The notes beneath the pieces are model-generated. The model was not told the origin of the DNA. It was given only the letters and a program-made list of their open reading frames with translations, and made no database searches. From positions 1 to 51,139 of the forward strand of contig NZ_NEGK01000019.1 in assembly GCF_002135435.1 (NCBI RefSeq): a stretch of DNA of 51,139 bases. Direction: 5' to 3'. Of the stretch, positions 43,545-51,049 are shown piece after piece (position 1 is the first letter of the stretch; every line of letters starts with the position of its first letter). Source of the DNA: Acinetobacter sp. ANC 3813 (lineage in GTDB: Bacteria > Pseudomonadota > Gammaproteobacteria > Pseudomonadales > Moraxellaceae). Position numbers and translations under genes: made by a program.

Positions 43545-44834
43545 CTACGGTTTAGAACTTTCGACAATTAAACGGGTCACCAAATATAATCGCGGCACAA
43601 TAGAATCCGTCAAAATATATTCTGCTTTATCCGAATGCAGGCCATCTCCAGACATGCCCATACCTTCAATAATGGCCGCTTTAGAGGTCACACCTGCAAA
43701 TGCCGCATCTGTACCGCCGCCCCAAGCTGTGGTTTCAACTTTCATTGGCAAGTTCAGCTCGTTTTTATAAATTTGCTGCGCCTGAGCTGCTAATTTCTTT
43801 GCCTGTGCACTGGCTTCCAGCGGTGGACGGCGTACTTCAAATTTCACATCAACCTGACTTTCTGCCAGCTTTTTGGTTTGGACTTTTTGCTGTAAGGTCT
43901 TTTCCAAAGTTGCAAAGTCCTGCGGTTTTAAAGAACGTGCATCTGCCTGAGCACTGGCCTGATCTGGAATAACATTGCGGGTTTTTCCTGCCGTCGCCAC
44001 CGTCCAATTTAGTTTTAGACCTGTTTTAGGATTAGATAAATTTTCTAATTGTTGAATTTGAAAAGCCAATTCAGTCAGCGCATTCACCCCTGCTTCAGGT
44101 TTCACACCCGCATGTGCGCCGCGGCCTTTAATATCTAAATAAGCCGCGCCTATACCGCTGGTGGCCAGCATCAAACTTCCATCTAAGCCGCCCGTTTCAA
44201 AAGACAGCACTACATCCTGATTTTTTGCAGTATCCATAATCAACTGACGCGAACCTGGCGAACTGATTTCTTCATCTGAGTTAATCAGCACGGTTATGGT
44301 TCCATAATCCTGATATTTCAGCTGTTTCAGCATGTCGAGCACATGTATCACTCCAGCCACACCCTGCTTATCATCCAAAATACCCAAACCATAAGCTTTG
44401 TTTCCCTCTATGCGGAATGGCTGCCCCTGCAGCTGGCCTTTTTGATATACCGTATCATTGTGTGCCAGCAGCATAATATTGCTTTTGCCTTTACCGTTTA
44501 AAACAGCTTTCACAATCGGTCCTGTCTGGTCTGGCGCACCATCCAGCTTCATGATTTCTTTGGGCTGAATCACACTGACTTCAGCACCTGCCGCTTCCAG
44601 CTGCGCTGCCACCACCTTAGAAATCTGATTTAATCCCTCAATATCCTTACTGCCAGATTCAATATTCACCAGTGTTTTGAGGGTTTCTAAATAACTCTGC
44701 TTCTGACTTTCGGCAATTTTTTTGATCTCTTGCGGTGATGCTGCCCAGCTTGCAGATGCTGCCAATGTCAACGCACAGCCGAGCGCCCAAGGCAGTACTG
44801 ATGTATTCCGATTACTTTTTAAGGTGCTTAACAT
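43545..44834 (-). CDS. Exported M20-family metallopeptidase (glutamate carboxypeptidase-like)
   Basis: 429 residues from ATG 44834, with AGGGA upstream and a signal peptide ending near ASASWA. Zinc-peptidase features: LLAHNDTVYQKGQ (H and D ligands), LINSDEEISSPGSR (catalytic and ligand glutamates), GRGAHAGVKPEAG dimerisation-domain histidine, and GDGLHSDKAEY with the last ligand. Resembles carboxypeptidase G2, which releases C-terminal glutamate; substrate not shown. Upstream lies the sRNA B region. Confidence 0.87.
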   Translation of the reverse strand: MLSTLKSNRNTSVLPWALGCALTLAASASWAASPQEIKKIAESQKQSYLETLKTLVNIESGSKDIEGLNQISKVVAAQLEAAGAEVSVIQPKEIMKLDGAPDQTGPIVKAVLNGKGKSNIMLLAHNDTVYQKGQLQGQPFRIEGNKAYGLGILDDKQGVAGVIHVLDMLKQLKYQDYGTITVLINSDEEISSPGSRQLIMDTAKNQDVVLSFETGGLDGSLMLATSGIGAAYLDIKGRGAHAGVKPEAGVNALTELAFQIQQLENLSNPKTGLKLNWTVATAGKTRNVIPDQASAQADARSLKPQDFATLEKTLQQKVQTKKLAESQVDVKFEVRRPPLEASAQAKKLAAQAQQIYKNELNLPMKVETTAWGGGTDAAFAGVTSKAAIIEGMGMSGDGLHSDKAEYILTDSIVPRLYLVTRLIVESSKP

Positions 44835-45068
44835 GAACGCCATTCCCTGTATATTTTTCATTATGATTTTTTAATGTCTGATAAATTAGTACACTATTCA
44901 ATCAATTAATCGAAAAATATGTAACACATACAGTTCTTTGAGGCTCAGTCAGCTTGGAGGCTTTTGACACGATGCATCAGTGCAGTATATCTGCTTAGTC
45001 CAATTTGATTTCAGATTTAAAGCACATCTAAAATCTAATTAGACCGTTAAAGATGAATTCTGAGTTTT

Positions 45069-45086
45069 TGTACGCTTTGGCTTACA
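45069..45086 (+). promoter_or_regulatory. GacA-type box of sRNA B
   Basis: TGTACGCTTTGGCTTACA, one mismatch from TGTAAG-N6-CTTACA and identical in all 18 positions to the box of sRNA C. TATAGT (45131-45136) follows at the same spacing as in copy A, with -35-like TATTCA (45108-45113). Confidence 0.8.
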
Positions 45087-45142
45087 TCACAAGCAGAAAA
45101 TAGACACTATTCACTTTATCTCTTTACTTTTATAGTAATGAC

Positions 45143-45260
45143 ATACAAGACAGGATGTCTTAAATAACAATAAATAACGCAGCAGGACGCTGACAGGTAC
45201 GACAGGAGTTATACCTAGAATGAATACGGAAAAGCCTCAACAGGATGTTGGGGCTTTTCT
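45143..45260 (+). ncRNA. RsmX/CsrB-type small RNA, copy B
   Basis: Four hairpins with AGGA loops: AAGAC-AGGAT-GTCTT (45147-45161), CAGC-AGGAC-GCTG (45180-45192), AGGTA...TACCT around ACAGGAGT (45195-45216), and terminator AGCCTCAAC-AGGAT-GTTGGGGCT (45233-45255) with a T-rich tail. The third hairpin shares the 20 nt GGTACGACAGGAGTTATACC with copies A and C. A-rich linkers separate the stems. 5' end estimated. Confidence 0.82.
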
Positions 45261-45312
45261 TTTTTCCCCGCCTAAAAACGCTATATTATTGTCAGCCCTG
45301 CAGTTTGGCGCC

Positions 45313-45330
45313 TGTCAGTATTTGCTTACA
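45313..45330 (+). promoter_or_regulatory. GacA-type box of sRNA D
   Basis: TGTCAGTATTTGCTTACA, one mismatch from TGTAAG-N6-CTTACA. TATTGT (45374-45379) follows 43 bp after the box, with -35-like TATTTT (45351-45356). Confidence 0.7.
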
Positions 45331-45385
45331 GTGTATGATGCAAATATGACTATTTTTTATATATAAAAATTTCTATTGTTAAAGC

Positions 45386-45503
45386 ATAAGACACGATGTC
45401 TTTCAATAAAAAGAAAAAATGCGAACAGCAGGATGCTGCAGGTATTGAAAAATGCCTTCTGAAGGAATTCGAAAAAGCCTTGGCTGTATGCCAAGGCTTT
45501 TTT
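45386..45503 (+). ncRNA. Diverged RsmX/CsrB-type small RNA, copy D
   Basis: Same architecture as copy B but altered. Stem 1 is identical (AAGAC...GTCTT, 45388-45402) while its loop reads ACGAT instead of AGGAT. Stem 2 CAGC-AGGAT-GCTG (45426-45438) keeps the motif. An AAGGA occurs at 45462. The terminator GCCTTGGC-TGTAT-GCCAAGGC (45477-45497) has lost GGA. It may be a weaker decoy, or an RNA that no longer binds CsrA. A 71-residue frame overlaps it but runs through the terminator, so coding is unlikely. Confidence 0.65.
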
Positions 45504-45704
45504 CTACGTGACGTTTGGACGTCTAAGCTGCTGTTTATCGTAAAGGCGCGGTCCTGTTATGAAAATTTACACTGCACCCGCCAAACTCTCCTTATAATCT
45601 TTAAGGCTTAAACTAAAATAAACGCTTGGCTCAGGCATACCGCTATTGGGCCAGCAAGTGCCAAGGAATTTGACGCACACAATAAAAACAATGAGAGTAG
45701 AACT

Positions 45705-46745
45705 ATGCAATTGCACCAGCAATTTCTAACTGAATACGCCAAAATTTTTCAGGCGCATGACAGCAGCGCGTCCAGCACGGCTTTAGCGCAATATATAGGC
45801 TCACATCGTGAAGAGCTGATGCAGCAGCTGCATCAATATGGCATTTTAATTTTCCGCGGCTTTGAAGTAGATGAATCTGAGCAATTTCACCAATTGATCG
45901 AACAGTATTTTCAGCTGCAGCCTTGGAATTCTTTCAACCCTAATATGCCGGGCTGGGCAGCCTCATGGATGCGTAAATACAGTGAAGGCATTTTAGGCGC
46001 AGGCGATTACCGCCGCTATATTGACCGCAATACCGTGCAGCTGGGACCTGTCGAGAACTCTGTGCAAGGCCCGCATGTAGAAGGCGGTGTACGTTCTGAG
46101 CGCTCACGCTATATTGCCCTTTTTTGCCAAGAACCTTCGACCTATCTGGCGGAAACTGGCTTTAATAACTTAGAGCAGATTTGGGAGCATTTGCCCAAAT
46201 CATTGCAAGAAAAATATTTGGGCGCATGGAATCATTTTTCCTATGTGTCTGCGCGAAAAATTAATGCGGTTGATCGTCTGCTTTTAAAAAATAGCCCTTT
46301 CAGCATTGAGATGCGTAAAGACCGCAAAGCCAAATTAACCCTTAAGCGCTCACCGCTGGTCATCCATCATCCTGAAACGAAAAAGCTGGTGCTGCAGCCT
46401 TGGGCCTTTGCCAACAATACCAATCCATTTGCCCATCAAGCTGCGCAAAATTGTTTTGAAAACCGTGGCCAAATTGAAATTGACTCTACCGCTGACGGCA
46501 TGCAGCTGACATGGGAAATTTATGATCAGCAAGGTAAAGCCATTGAATGGACAGACCTAGAAAAACAGCAGTTCTTTCATGCGCTCTATCAGGATGCCCT
46601 GCTGCTGCAGTGGCAAAAGGGCGATGTCGCTTTGGTGGATAATGTAAAAATAGCCCATTGGCGCATGAATGGTGAGCAAGGCAACCGCAAGCTGATTCAA
46701 ATCCAAGCCAATGTCTTTAATGCAGATGATCACTATGCCGCATAG
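45705..46745 (+). CDS. TauD/TfdA-family Fe(II)/2-oxoglutarate dioxygenase
   Basis: 346 residues. Double-stranded beta-helix oxygenase: iron ligands H124 and E126 (GPHVEGG, an HxE variant of HxD) and H318 (KIAHWRM), and R328 likely binding 2-oxoglutarate. Closer in pattern to SyrP/clavaminate-synthase-like hydroxylases than to taurine dioxygenase itself. Substrate unknown. It is flanked by small RNAs: D upstream and the box of C 34 bp after its stop. Confidence 0.82.
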   Translation: MQLHQQFLTEYAKIFQAHDSSASSTALAQYIGSHREELMQQLHQYGILIFRGFEVDESEQFHQLIEQYFQLQPWNSFNPNMPGWAASWMRKYSEGILGAGDYRRYIDRNTVQLGPVENSVQGPHVEGGVRSERSRYIALFCQEPSTYLAETGFNNLEQIWEHLPKSLQEKYLGAWNHFSYVSARKINAVDRLLLKNSPFSIEMRKDRKAKLTLKRSPLVIHHPETKKLVLQPWAFANNTNPFAHQAAQNCFENRGQIEIDSTADGMQLTWEIYDQQGKAIEWTDLEKQQFFHALYQDALLLQWQKGDVALVDNVKIAHWRMNGEQGNRKLIQIQANVFNADDHYAA

Positions 46746-46779
46746 CTGGTTTATTAAAATTGCAGTACATTTCCTCTAA

Positions 46780-46797
46780 TGTACGCTTTGGCTTACA
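46780..46797 (+). promoter_or_regulatory. GacA-type box of sRNA C
   Basis: TGTACGCTTTGGCTTACA, identical to the box of copy B. A TAATCT at the conserved distance (46842-46847) or TACAGT (46847-46852) could be the -10; both are weak, as expected for an activator-dependent promoter. A perfect 6-bp stem GCAGAT/ATCTGC (46798-46815) follows the box directly. Confidence 0.78.
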
Positions 46798-46852
46798 GCA
46801 GATGCGGAAATCTGCATCTAGGCAGCGAAATGGATTGCGCTTAATCTACAGT

Positions 46853-46989
46853 TATCAGGGAACAGGAAGTTTCCAGAACATGAAAACAACAATAATAAGT
46901 TTAAGCACCAGGACGTGAGGTACGACAGGAGTTATACCTAATACACGAAATACGAAGAAAACCCCAACAGGATGTTGGGGTTTTCTTTT
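46853..46989 (+). ncRNA. RsmX/CsrB-type small RNA, copy C
   Basis: Hairpins with AGGA loops: GGGAAC-AGGAA-GTTTCC (46858-46874), CAC-CAGGAC-GTG (46906-46917), AGGTA...TACCT around ACAGGAGT (46918-46939), and terminator CCCCAAC-AGGAT-GTTGGGG (46962-46980) with T-rich tail. It shares the linker AAAACAACAATAATAAG with copy A. 5' end estimated from the box spacing. Confidence 0.8.
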
Positions 46990-47016
46990 TTTATCGACTT
47001 TTATTTTTAACTATAA

Positions 47017-47050
47017 AAAACATCCACCATATTTTGATGGAGGATGTTTT
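47017..47050 (-). terminator. Terminator of the ankyrin gene
   Basis: AAAACATCC and CCAT (47017-47030) pair with ATGG and GGATGTTTT (47037-47050) with one A/A mismatch; read on the minus strand it ends in six T. Confidence 0.8.
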
Positions 47051-47075
47051 AAACCGTAATTTTTGGTTGGAAGAC

Positions 47076-47387
47076 TTAGAGACTTTTGAGATACGCCACG
47101 ACTTCATCATTGCCTGCCATTTCTGCAAGCTCTAGTGCCGTGTATTGCGTTTTGTGCTGTACATCTGCACCTTTCTCTACCAGCAGCTTCACTACGTCTA
47201 AATAGCCGTTTTCTGCTGCTGCATGCAGCGCGCTGTAGCCTTCGTCATCGGCAGAGTTTACGTCAGTGCCATTAACCAAAGATTTTTCGACTTCAGCCAG
47301 TTCACCTAAAGATGCCCAATAGACCAGTTCAGGCAGATGCAGTTCTTCATCATCTTCAGGGATTGGGGAGATAGAATTAAATTGCAT
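47076..47387 (-). CDS. Ankyrin-repeat protein
   Basis: 103 residues from ATG 47387; a TTG five codons earlier is less likely. About two and a half ankyrin repeats: an N-terminal cap (LVYWASLGELAEVEKSLVNGTDVNSAD), the clear repeat DEGYSALHAAAENGYLDVVKLLVEKGADVQHKT, and QYTALELAEMAGNDEVVAYLKSL. Cytoplasmic protein-protein binding module; partner unknown. It lies 60 bp after the TIR gene on the same strand and may be co-transcribed with it, but its base composition is like the core genes. Confidence 0.88.
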   Translation of the reverse strand: MQFNSISPIPEDDEELHLPELVYWASLGELAEVEKSLVNGTDVNSADDEGYSALHAAAENGYLDVVKLLVEKGADVQHKTQYTALELAEMAGNDEVVAYLKSL

Positions 47388-47447
47388 GTGATTGGCTTCC
47401 AAAATTTTCTAAAGTATTAAAGCTTTCATAATTAGAGTCAACATCGT

Positions 47448-48275
47448 TTATGAAACACTAAAATGGGTTTCTACATCTCTAATAAATCTTTCTCTTTTTC
47501 TTTCCCATGTTGAAAAACTCAATTTATTTTTAAAATTAAATAATTCTTCTATTCTTTCTTTAAAACTATTTAATTTAGTAATATCATTAATTATTAATCC
47601 TTGAGTCAAAGGAATAACACCTTGAATATCGCTATAACTTAATGGTGGAACTACTATAGGTATATGTTGCTTGGACAACGCCCAAGCAGCACCCATTTCA
47701 CATAAGCAGACCTTACTTTCATAAAAATTTTCTGTAAGCACAAAAAGAACTAGCACGTCAGATGATAGCTCCTTTCTAATTTCTTCTAAAAAGTTTTCGC
47801 CCAATGGAATGCCATATCCTTCAAATGAAGAACAGAAGATTTGTTCCGATTCAACACCTATAGATTCTAAAAGTTCAATAATCTCTTCAATAATTACCTT
47901 ATCTTTTGTTGCATGACTTATGAATATCTTTTTTAGCTCTTTAATGTTTGAATTAGCACTTTGATTGGACTCTGAATAATCTAAGGTTTCATTATTTTCA
48001 TCAAAGTCTTCTAGAACAGCTTTTAATATACCTAATCCAATATTAATCTGACTCATATGAGGCGTTGATACTTTTGAAAAAAATTCAGTGTAATAAGGAC
48101 TAGATAAACCACAATTATTTTTCAAAAAAGAAAGTGCTTGAATTTTCCAAGTTGTGAATAACTCTAAATTACAAGTAGCAAAACCTATTACATTAGGTGC
48201 ATTAGGTTTATGTGTTTTTAGAACACTATTACCGTTATCAATTAATTTTTGAATTTTATCTAATTGTGTATTCAT
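47448..48275 (-). CDS. TIR-domain protein, possible antiphage NADase
   Basis: 275 residues, markedly AT-rich. The N-terminal helical region (about 1-100) is unrecognised. The TIR domain is at about 115-260: KKIFISHATKD (strand A), CSSFEGYGIPLGENF, VLVLFVLTENFYESK and VCLCEMGAAWAL, where E193 sits at the position of the catalytic glutamate of NAD-cleaving TIR domains. Stand-alone bacterial TIR proteins often act in phage defence by depleting NAD or making signalling nucleotides. No sensor partner of a known system is adjacent. Its AT-rich composition suggests acquisition by transfer. Confidence 0.85.
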   Translation of the reverse strand: MNTQLDKIQKLIDNGNSVLKTHKPNAPNVIGFATCNLELFTTWKIQALSFLKNNCGLSSPYYTEFFSKVSTPHMSQINIGLGILKAVLEDFDENNETLDYSESNQSANSNIKELKKIFISHATKDKVIIEEIIELLESIGVESEQIFCSSFEGYGIPLGENFLEEIRKELSSDVLVLFVLTENFYESKVCLCEMGAAWALSKQHIPIVVPPLSYSDIQGVIPLTQGLIINDITKLNSFKERIEELFNFKNKLSFSTWERKRERFIRDVETHFSVS

Positions 48276-48327
48276 TTATATCTCTATTTAAAATAATCAA
48301 TACTTTATTTTTTAATATATTACATAA

Positions 48328-48352
48328 AAAAGCCCCCCTTACGGAGGCTTTT
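48328..48352 (-). terminator. Terminator of the second MFS gene
   Basis: On the minus strand AAAAGCCTCC, loop GTAA, GGGGGGCTTTT with T-run. Lies 20 bp after the MFS stop codon. Confidence 0.82.
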
Positions 48353-48371
48353 CTGTTTAAAGAATCATAGC

Positions 48372-49721
48372 TTATGCTTTCGCAATAGACGCTTCTTTAA
48401 CATCAATCTTATCACTGTCATTGTCATGCATAATCAACGCAACCGCGATTGCAGTAATCAGTACAGGTAAACCCACCGCCATAAAGTTGAAATGCGCAGG
48501 TAAGTTCATACCTAACAAACCGCCAATCAGGATCGGCCCTACAATCGCGCCCATACGGCCAATTGCAGATGACCAGCCAATCCCTGTTGATCGTACAGCC
48601 AGCGGGTAAAACTGCGCTACATAGCTGTACAGCAGCATTTGCGAACCAATAGACGCGGCGCCTGCCAAGAACACCAAGATGTAAAGCAAGAACTGATTCG
48701 ATTGAAAGCCCATTAAGCTCATGACAATCGCGCCCATCATGCCCAAAACCATCAACACAGGTTTTAAATGAAAACGGTCAGCCAAAATACCGCCGCCCAC
48801 AATACCCACAACAGCGCCAACGTTCATCACCATCATGAACATCAAGCTATTGTCCATAGAGTAGCCTGCGGCCATCATCAGTTTAGGCAGCCAGCTGCTT
48901 AGCGCATACATGGTCAATAAACAAGTAAAGAACGCCAGCCAAAACAGCAAAGTATTCACTGCGCGGCCGCGGCGGAAAAGACTGACCACGTTAGCAGCTT
49001 CAGGTACGCTTTCTTGCGGTAAAGTGAATACAGTATTTTCGGTCACTTTCACTTCAGGCGCTAAGCGCTTCACAATACTGCGGGCTTTTTCCTGTTTGTT
49101 TTCTTTTACAATAAATGCCAAAGATTCAGGTAAAAATTTCCAAATTACAGGCAATAAAAACAATGGAATTCCCGCAATAAAGAACATGATTTGCCAGCCA
49201 AAATCAGGCGTAAACCATGAACCCAATAATGCAGCCATCACACCGCCTACCGCATAACCGCTGAACATGGTCGTAACCAGTGTACTGCGCATCTTCTGCG
49301 GCGCGTATTCAGACGTTAATGCCACAAGGTTTGGCATTACACCGCCAATGCCTAAACCAGCCAAAAATCGCAAAATAGCGAATTCTGTCGGATTCGATGC
49401 GAAGCCGCCAGCAAATGTTAATCCGCTGAATAATACAATACAGATCATAATGACTTTTTTACGGCCAATCTTATCTGCTAAAGAACCAAAGAACATCGCG
49501 CCAAACATCATACCTGCCAGCGCTGTACTCGCAAGCATTCCCGCCTGCATCGCACTTAAGCCCCACTCTTGCATCAATAACGGCAATACCACGCCATTAA
49601 TTGCTAAATCGTAGCCATCAAATAAGATAATCAATAAACACCAAGCCACTACATTGAAGTGGAACGGTGTAAATTTCGCTTTATCAACTACAGAATTTAT
49701 ATCTAAGTTATCCGTCGTCAT
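48372..49721 (-). CDS. MFS transporter, aromatic acid:H+ symporter type (PcaK/BenK-like)
   Basis: 449 residues from ATG 49721 (GAG 4 nt and GGGAG 9 nt upstream; ATG 49730 is an alternative). Twelve membrane segments. Helix 1 carries FDGYDLAINGVVLP, the acidic motif of AAHS transporters, and the loop 2-3 motif reads GSLADKIGRKKVIM. Likely imports 4-hydroxybenzoate, benzoate or a related aromatic acid by proton symport. No catabolic genes are nearby. It differs from the shorter AAHS-type protein at 3.9 kb. Confidence 0.85.
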   Translation of the reverse strand: MTTDNLDINSVVDKAKFTPFHFNVVAWCLLIILFDGYDLAINGVVLPLLMQEWGLSAMQAGMLASTALAGMMFGAMFFGSLADKIGRKKVIMICIVLFSGLTFAGGFASNPTEFAILRFLAGLGIGGVMPNLVALTSEYAPQKMRSTLVTTMFSGYAVGGVMAALLGSWFTPDFGWQIMFFIAGIPLFLLPVIWKFLPESLAFIVKENKQEKARSIVKRLAPEVKVTENTVFTLPQESVPEAANVVSLFRRGRAVNTLLFWLAFFTCLLTMYALSSWLPKLMMAAGYSMDNSLMFMMVMNVGAVVGIVGGGILADRFHLKPVLMVLGMMGAIVMSLMGFQSNQFLLYILVFLAGAASIGSQMLLYSYVAQFYPLAVRSTGIGWSSAIGRMGAIVGPILIGGLLGMNLPAHFNFMAVGLPVLITAIAVALIMHDNDSDKIDVKEASIAKA

Positions 49722-50099
49722 CGTTCTCATCTCCCATGAGTACTTGTCCAAATTTTCACATGAATTCTTAAGAAAAATTCAAGGTTGCAAAATATAATCA
49801 GATCAAGTTTTATGAACAATTAGACAAAGGAATAATAAAAAATAATAGTGATATAAATTAGATAAATATTTAATTTTTAATCACTTATTTTTATGATAAT
49901 TTTCTCAAATTATGATTTTAAATACTTTTTTTACTATTAAAAGTTTTGATCCAGCTCTTTAAATATCTTTAATTTATGTAAATAAATTTAACGAAGTTTT
50001 TAACCAAATACGATTTAAAATAATGATAGATGCTTTAGTGCTCAGCTTTGGAGTAAATTAAAAAACTTCATATATTTAACACTTTAAAAAAATAGAATT
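49722..50099. other. AT-rich intergenic region between the MFS and Sel1 genes
   Basis: About 380 bp, very AT-rich. It holds the upstream region of the minus-strand MFS gene; I see no gene, hairpin terminator or repeat that I would defend. Confidence 0.5.
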
Positions 50100-50810
50100 T
50101 TATTTGATGGCTTTTATGTTTTTTTCATATTGTGAAAGAATAGATCTTGCAACTTTTTGCCCTGCTTCTTTCTGAGATTTATTTAAAATTTGATCAAAAT
50201 TCTTCAAGTTTAACTTAGCCTGTCTATCTCCTTTTTCCGCAGCTAAAAATATCCATGCATATCCAATAATATAATCCATTTCTACCCCTTGCCCCTGAGC
50301 ATATAAAAGACCAATTTCATTATATGCAGGAACATAAAATTGCTCTGCAGATTTTAAATACCATAAAAGCGCCTTTTCATAATGCTGTTGAACATATTCT
50401 CCTTGTCTATACATTTGGCCCAAGATAAATTGCGATTGCGCATCGCCTGCGTCAGCTGCTCTCGTTTGATATTCCAAAGCGCGAACAATATTTTGATTCA
50501 CTCCATCTCCTTTAGCATACATAACTGCAAGATTTGCTAAAGATGGTGCATATCCTTGATTTGCTGACTTTTCAAATAAAATGGCAGCTTTATTTAAGTC
50601 TTTTAATGTTCCAAGTCCTTGATAATACATACTTGCTAGATAATGGGTCGCCAAAATATCCCCTTGGCTTGATGACTCCTCAAATGCATTAAAAGCTTCT
50701 GTGTAGTCTTTTTTAGAATAAGCCTTTAAAGCATGATCCACATCAGCGAATACATATGGAATTCCCCAAAATAAATTTAATATAAATACAATATAAAGAT
50801 TTTTTCTCAT
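50100..50810 (-). CDS. Exported Sel1-repeat protein
   Basis: 236 residues with a signal peptide (MRKNLYIVFILNLFWGIPYVFA). Five Sel1-like tandem units of about 36 residues follow, each with the A..LG..Y..G.GV pattern, e.g. ATHYLASMYYQGLGTLKDLNKAAILFEKSA and SQFILGQMYRQGEYVQQHYEKALLWYLKSA. Such periplasmic solenoids bind proteins or peptides; in other bacteria they often modulate envelope or signalling proteins. AT-rich, monocistronic, next to the rRNA operon. No specific role can be assigned. Confidence 0.88.
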   Translation of the reverse strand: MRKNLYIVFILNLFWGIPYVFADVDHALKAYSKKDYTEAFNAFEESSSQGDILATHYLASMYYQGLGTLKDLNKAAILFEKSANQGYAPSLANLAVMYAKGDGVNQNIVRALEYQTRAADAGDAQSQFILGQMYRQGEYVQQHYEKALLWYLKSAEQFYVPAYNEIGLLYAQGQGVEMDYIIGYAWIFLAAEKGDRQAKLNLKNFDQILNKSQKEAGQKVARSILSQYEKNIKAIK

Positions 50811-50890
50811 TATTTTTTTATCACTTAAGTATGATAAATAAGCATAAAAGATTAATACTCGCCTATCTTAAAAATTTTCCACCCGCGCAT

Positions 50891-50922
50891 AAAAAAACAC
50901 CCCCTGAGTAGTCAGGGGGTGT
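50891..50922 (-). terminator. rRNA operon terminator
   Basis: ACACCCCCTGA (50897-50907), loop GTAG, TCAGGGGGTGT (50912-50922). On the minus strand it is followed by seven T, just past the 5S gene. Confidence 0.92.
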
Positions 50923-50934
50923 TTAGAATAATGA

Positions 50935-51049
50935 GCTGGCGATGACTTACTCTCACATGGGTAACCCCACACTACCATCAGCGCTAAGAGGTTTCACTTC
51001 TGAGTTCGGGAAGGGATCAGGTGGTTCACTCTTGCTATTGTCGCCAGCA
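50935..51049 (-). rRNA. rrf: 5S ribosomal RNA
   Basis: About 115 nt. The ends pair (GCTGGCGA at the 5' end on the minus strand, TCGCCAGC at the 3' end). The conserved loops are present, including CCCGAACTCAGAAGTGAAAC (20 nt, 5S loop B-C) and the GATGGTAGTGTGGGG stretch. It is the distal gene of an rRNA operon that continues beyond the right edge. Confidence 0.97.

Larger units (their letters stand above)
44835..45704. other. Intergenic region with two small-RNA units
   Basis: 870 bp without a convincing protein gene. It holds the promoter of the minus-strand M20 peptidase, sRNA unit B (box 45069, terminator 45255), sRNA unit D (box 45313, terminator 45503) and the leader of the TauD-like gene. 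Confidence 0.7.

Noticed and set aside
45396..45611. Open frame of 71 codons overlapping sRNA D
   Set aside because: It runs through a strong intrinsic terminator (45477-45503), begins inside the first stem of the RNA unit, and its protein looks random. The non-coding reading explains box, stems and terminator better.
46798..46815. Stem GCAGAT/ATCTGC with GCGGAA loop as an extra hairpin of sRNA C
   Set aside because: By the box-to-promoter spacing shared with copies A and B it lies upstream of transcription start. It would count only if the 5' end mapped further upstream.
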